A stretch of DNA of 34,750 bases from Rhizobium sophorae (GTDB lineage: Bacteria > Pseudomonadota > Alphaproteobacteria > Rhizobiales > Rhizobiaceae), in contig NZ_JABFCN010000042.1 in assembly GCF_013087515.1 (NCBI RefSeq), positions 1 to 34,750 on the forward strand, read 5' to 3'. Below are positions 31,568 to 34,750 of the stretch, one piece after another. Every line of letters begins with the position of its first letter. Position 1 is the first letter of the stretch. The notes beneath the pieces are model-generated. The model was given only the letters and a program-made list of their open reading frames with translations. It was not told the DNA's origin and ran no database searches. Position numbers and translations under genes: made by a program.

Positions 31568-34561
31568 ATGGCCAGATCTCCGAAGAAATCCCCCGCCCCG
31601 AATGGCTTCGAGGAAGCTCCCCAATCGTCCTTTGAGGGAGCGCCGCTTTCCGGCTCCGTCGCCGATTGGGTGAAGCAGCTGGAGGCCGATGCCGAGGCCT
31701 CGGGCGTCGAGACCCAGCGCCAGATCGCCTCCAAGGCGGGCAAACATCGCAAGAAGGTGGAGATTGCAGCCAGGACGAAAACCAGCGACGGCGGCGTCAG
31801 CGCCTCGAAATCGGCGCGCGGCACCTCTATGGGCGGCTCGACCGACCCGAAGACGCGCGCGGCCGCCGGCCTCAATCCCGTTTCCGGTATGGATACGACG
31901 CTGGAGGAAGCCTCGTCGCTGCAGGCTGGCACCGCCGTCACCGCCACGGTCGAGGCGCTGTCGGCGCTGATCGAGAGCGGCAATCCGCTGCACAAGAACG
32001 GCAAGATCTGGACGCCGCACCGCCCTGCCCGGCCCGACAAATCGGAAGGCGGCATCGCCATCCGCATGCAGTCGGATTACGAGCCGGCCGGCGACCAGCC
32101 CACAGCCATCCGCGATCTCGTCGAGGGGCTGGAGAATGGCGACCGCAGCCAGGTGCTGCTCGGCGTCACCGGCTCCGGCAAGACCTTCACCATGGCCAAG
32201 GTGATCGAGGCAACGCAGCGCCCGGCGGTCATCCTTGCGCCGAACAAGACGCTGGCCGCCCAGCTCTATTCCGAATTCAAGAACTTCTTCCCCGACAATG
32301 CGGTGGAATATTTCGTTTCCTACTACGATTATTACCAGCCGGAAGCCTATGTGCCGCGCTCCGACACCTATATCGAGAAGGAATCCTCGATCAACGAGCA
32401 GATCGATCGCATGCGCCACTCGGCGACGCGCTCGCTGCTCGAACGCGACGACTGCATCATCGTCGCCTCGGTCTCCTGCATCTACGGTATCGGCTCGGTC
32501 GAGACCTATACGGCGATGACCTTTCAGATGTCGGTCGGCGACCGGCTCGACCAGCGCCAACTGCTGGCCGACCTCGTCGCCCAGCAATATAAGCGCCGCG
32601 ACATGGATTTCACCCGCGGCAGTTTCCGCGTGCGCGGCGACACGATCGAACTCTTCCCCGCACACTTGGAGGATGCCGCCTGGCGCATCTCGATGTTCGG
32701 CGACGAGATCGACGCCATCACCGAATTCGACCCGCTCACCGGCCAGAAGGTCGGCGACCTGAAATCGGTGAAGATCTACGCCAATTCGCACTATGTCACC
32801 CCGCGCCCGACGCTGAACGGCGCCATCAAGTCGATCAAGGAGGAGCTCAGGCTTCGCCTTGCGGAGCTGGAAAAGGCCGGCCGCTTGCTGGAGGCCCAGC
32901 GCCTGGAGCAGCGCACCCGCTATGATATCGAAATGCTCGAAGCGACAGGCTCCTGCCAGGGCATCGAGAACTATTCGCGTTATCTCACTGGCCGCGACCC
33001 CGGCGACCCGCCGCCGACGCTGTTCGAATACATCCCCGACAACGCCCTCGTCTTCATCGACGAAAGCCACGTCACCGTGCCGCAGATCGGCGGCATGTAC
33101 CGGGGCGACTTCAGGCGCAAGGCGACGCTGGCCGAATACGGCTTCCGCCTGCCCTCCTGCATGGACAACCGGCCGCTGCGCTTCGAGGAATGGGACGCCA
33201 TGCGCCCCGACACCATCGCCGTTTCGGCCACGCCCGGCGCCTGGGAAATGGAGCAATCGGGCGGCGTCTTCGCCGAACAGGTGATCCGTCCGACCGGCCT
33301 GATCGACCCGCCGGTCGAGGTCCGCTCGGCCCGCACCCAGGTCGACGACGTGCTCGGCGAGATCCGCGAGACATCGGCCAAGGGCTACCGTACCCTCTGC
33401 ACCGTGCTGACCAAACGCATGGCCGAGGACCTGACCGAATATCTGCATGAGCAGGGGATCCGCGTCCGCTACATGCACTCCGACATCGACACGCTGGAGC
33501 GCATTGAGATCCTGCGTGATCTGCGCCTCGGCGCCTTCGACGTGCTGGTTGGCATCAACCTTTTGCGCGAAGGCCTCGACATTCCCGAATGCGGCTTCGT
33601 CGCCATCCTCGACGCCGACAAGGAAGGCTTCCTGCGCTCGGAAACCTCGCTGATCCAGACCATTGGTCGTGCAGCCCGTAACGTCGACGGCAAGGTCATC
33701 CTCTATGCCGACCAGGTCACCGGCTCGATGAAGCGCGCGATGGAAGAAACCGGCCGCCGCCGCGAAAAGCAGATGGCCTATAACGCCGAACACGGCATCA
33801 CGCCGGAATCGGTCAAGGCCAGGATCTCCGACATCCTCGACAGCGTCTACGAACGCGACCACGTCCGCGCCGATATCTCCGGCGTCTCGGGCAAGGGCTT
33901 CGCCGATGGCGGCAACCTCGTCGGCAACAACCTGCAGACTCATCTCAACGCGCTCGAAAAGAGCATGCGCGACGCTGCCGCCGACCTCGACTTCGAAAAA
34001 GCCGCCCGCCTCCGCGACGAAATCAAGCGCCTCAAGGCCGCCGAGCTGGCAATTATGGACGATCCGATGGCGCGTGAAGAGTCAAAGGCAATGGAAGGCG
34101 TCAGACGGAACGCCAAAGCGACCCGCGAATCCCTTCTCCCAGCCGGCGAGAAGGCGCCCGGCAGGGCGGATGAGGGGGCCACCCCCTCCTACTTCTCTAG
34201 ACCCAGCCTCGACGACATGGGCCCAGGCACCGACACCACCACCCCCCTCTTCCGCAAACCCGCCTTGGACGACATGGGCCGCGACATCGCCGAACCCACA
34301 AAGAAGAGCCTGTTCCGCAAAAACGACCTCGATGAAATGACTGTCGGCCGAACCGAAAAGCCGGTCACCGGCGCACTGCCGGAAAAGCCGGATGCCGCCA
34401 AAAGCACGAAGCGGTTTTCACCGCTGCTCGAAGGGCAGCCGGAACGCGACGACGTGCGGCCGGTCGTGCGCGGGAAGACGGGTGTGGGGAGCTATGAGGA
34501 CCCGGGCGAGCAGAAGCGCAAGGGGCGGACGAAGGGGAAGACTGGGCGGCCGGGGCGGTGA
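31568..34561 (+). CDS. uvrB: Excinuclease ABC subunit B with long extra ends
   Basis: 997 aa, against about 670 in E. coli. UvrB is the damage-verifying helicase of nucleotide excision repair, loaded by UvrA and cut by UvrC. The canonical part starts near residue 168 (SDYEPAGDQPTAI): Walker A GVTGSGKT at 199-206, the YYDYYQPEAYVP beta-hairpin, DESH at the DEAD-box position, the motif VI region QTIGRAARN, and the UVR motif that binds UvrC (LDFEKAARLRDEIKRLK, about 806-822). Residues 1-167 are a low-complexity Ser/Ala/Lys-rich extension. The tail after about 835 contains a segment encoded by a repeat element (34131-34190), then three LD[DE]M repeats. The ATG at 31568 has no clear ribosome site; a TTG at 31517 is less likely. 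Confidence 0.93.
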   Translation: MARSPKKSPAPNGFEEAPQSSFEGAPLSGSVADWVKQLEADAEASGVETQRQIASKAGKHRKKVEIAARTKTSDGGVSASKSARGTSMGGSTDPKTRAAAGLNPVSGMDTTLEEASSLQAGTAVTATVEALSALIESGNPLHKNGKIWTPHRPARPDKSEGGIAIRMQSDYEPAGDQPTAIRDLVEGLENGDRSQVLLGVTGSGKTFTMAKVIEATQRPAVILAPNKTLAAQLYSEFKNFFPDNAVEYFVSYYDYYQPEAYVPRSDTYIEKESSINEQIDRMRHSATRSLLERDDCIIVASVSCIYGIGSVETYTAMTFQMSVGDRLDQRQLLADLVAQQYKRRDMDFTRGSFRVRGDTIELFPAHLEDAAWRISMFGDEIDAITEFDPLTGQKVGDLKSVKIYANSHYVTPRPTLNGAIKSIKEELRLRLAELEKAGRLLEAQRLEQRTRYDIEMLEATGSCQGIENYSRYLTGRDPGDPPPTLFEYIPDNALVFIDESHVTVPQIGGMYRGDFRRKATLAEYGFRLPSCMDNRPLRFEEWDAMRPDTIAVSATPGAWEMEQSGGVFAEQVIRPTGLIDPPVEVRSARTQVDDVLGEIRETSAKGYRTLCTVLTKRMAEDLTEYLHEQGIRVRYMHSDIDTLERIEILRDLRLGAFDVLVGINLLREGLDIPECGFVAILDADKEGFLRSETSLIQTIGRAARNVDGKVILYADQVTGSMKRAMEETGRRREKQMAYNAEHGITPESVKARISDILDSVYERDHVRADISGVSGKGFADGGNLVGNNLQTHLNALEKSMRDAAADLDFEKAARLRDEIKRLKAAELAIMDDPMAREESKAMEGVRRNAKATRESLLPAGEKAPGRADEGATPSYFSRPSLDDMGPGTDTTTPLFRKPALDDMGRDIAEPTKKSLFRKNDLDEMTVGRTEKPVTGALPEKPDAAKSTKRFSPLLEGQPERDDVRPVVRGKTGVGSYEDPGEQKRKGRTKGKTGRPGR
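34131..34190 (+). repeat. Rhizobial palindromic repeat inside uvrB
   Basis: CCTTCTC (34132-34138) pairs with GAGAAGG (34148-34154), followed by GGCAGGGCGGATGAGGGGG, the usual order of a repeat I recall as common in rhizobial intergenic DNA. Here it is read in frame as residues ESLLPAGEKAPGRADEGA of the UvrB tail. Its presence within a gene rather than between genes is unusual. Confidence 0.6.
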
Positions 34562-34750
34562 TACAAACCCGCCAGCCAGACGGCCGAGTTTGAGATGGTC
34601 GTCTGCCTGTTGGTGAACTGCGCCTTCGCAATTGCATTGGTTTATCGAATCTCGGGGTGCTGACGCCTTGCGTACGCATCTAGGCAGTCGCCTAGGAGCC
34701 GTGGACTCTTGGGATTCCCAAAGCTGAGCAAATCAGATTCAAGACTGTCT
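34562..34750. other. Stretch after uvrB without a supported gene
   Basis: No gene, hairpin or repeat of note was seen here. The next gene must start beyond the window edge, or on the minus strand outside it. Confidence 0.5.

Noticed and set aside
31502..33943. 813-codon open frame antisense to uvrB
   Set aside because: It is a high-GC shadow of uvrB; its protein is rich in Arg, Asp, Gly and His repeats and matches no family, while the sense strand encodes a clear UvrB.
1..34750. CRISPR arrays, tRNA genes or insertion sequences
   Set aside because: No regularly spaced direct repeats, tRNA-like cloverleaf or transposase was found on reading either strand.

Overview
The window looks like chromosomal DNA of a Rhizobium of the R. 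leguminosarum / R. etli type. This rests on the GC-rich coding style, a RIME-like double palindrome at 10942-11025, other rhizobial-type repeat units at 31277-31423 and 34131-34190, and families typical of rhizobia (DUF982, DUF3095, several class III cyclases, a long UvrB). The species is inferred, not proven. No tRNA, rRNA, CRISPR array, insertion sequence or phage gene was seen.

Layout. 0.3-3.4 kb: a Nudix hydrolase, a DUF3095 cyclase-like protein, an Ohr peroxidase whose promoter is bracketed by two palindromic operators, a 5'-truncated methyltransferase and a small hypothetical. 3.5-8.1 kb: an exported extensin-like (LAS-peptidase-like) protein, a Cache-HAMP chemoreceptor with a clear terminator, a YciA-type thioesterase and a membrane protein. 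8.2-11.5 kb: the DUF1501/DUF1800 pair, a RIME-like repeat and a DUF486 membrane protein. 11.7-16.5 kb: an MFS carboxylate-type transporter, two SAM methyltransferases separated by tandem hairpins, and a GlxA-type AraC regulator. 16.6-22.8 kb: an NmrA-like oxidoreductase divergent from a LysR regulator, a small lipoprotein, a single-domain response regulator, a DUF4087 protein, a phospholipase-D-like protein and a DUF899 thioredoxin-like protein. 23.0-28.7 kb: a GNAT acetyltransferase, a relic of a cyclase 5' end, an ankyrin protein, a YHS protein, two divergent class III cyclases sharing a 14-bp palindrome, and a DUF982 frame with no normal start codon. 28.9-34.6 kb: a lipoprotein, a GH15 glucoamylase/trehalase-like enzyme, and uvrB with unusual N- and C-terminal extensions.

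How the parts may work together. Most genes are ordinary single-gene or two-gene units, so the window is mostly a mosaic of housekeeping and stress functions. Real functional groupings are few: the DUF1800-DUF1501 operon, yciA with the membrane protein, the nmrA/lysR divergent pair and the divergent cyclase pair. The parts most worth a second look are the cyclase locus (relic copy at 23.6 kb, probable frameshift at 27461-27464, N-terminal CxxC pair, shared palindrome), the UvrB tail (a repeat-element-derived segment followed by three copies of an LD[DE]M motif), the DUF982 frame behind an in-frame amber codon, and the tightly organised ohr promoter. I do not see a convincing multi-gene undescribed defence or mobile system.
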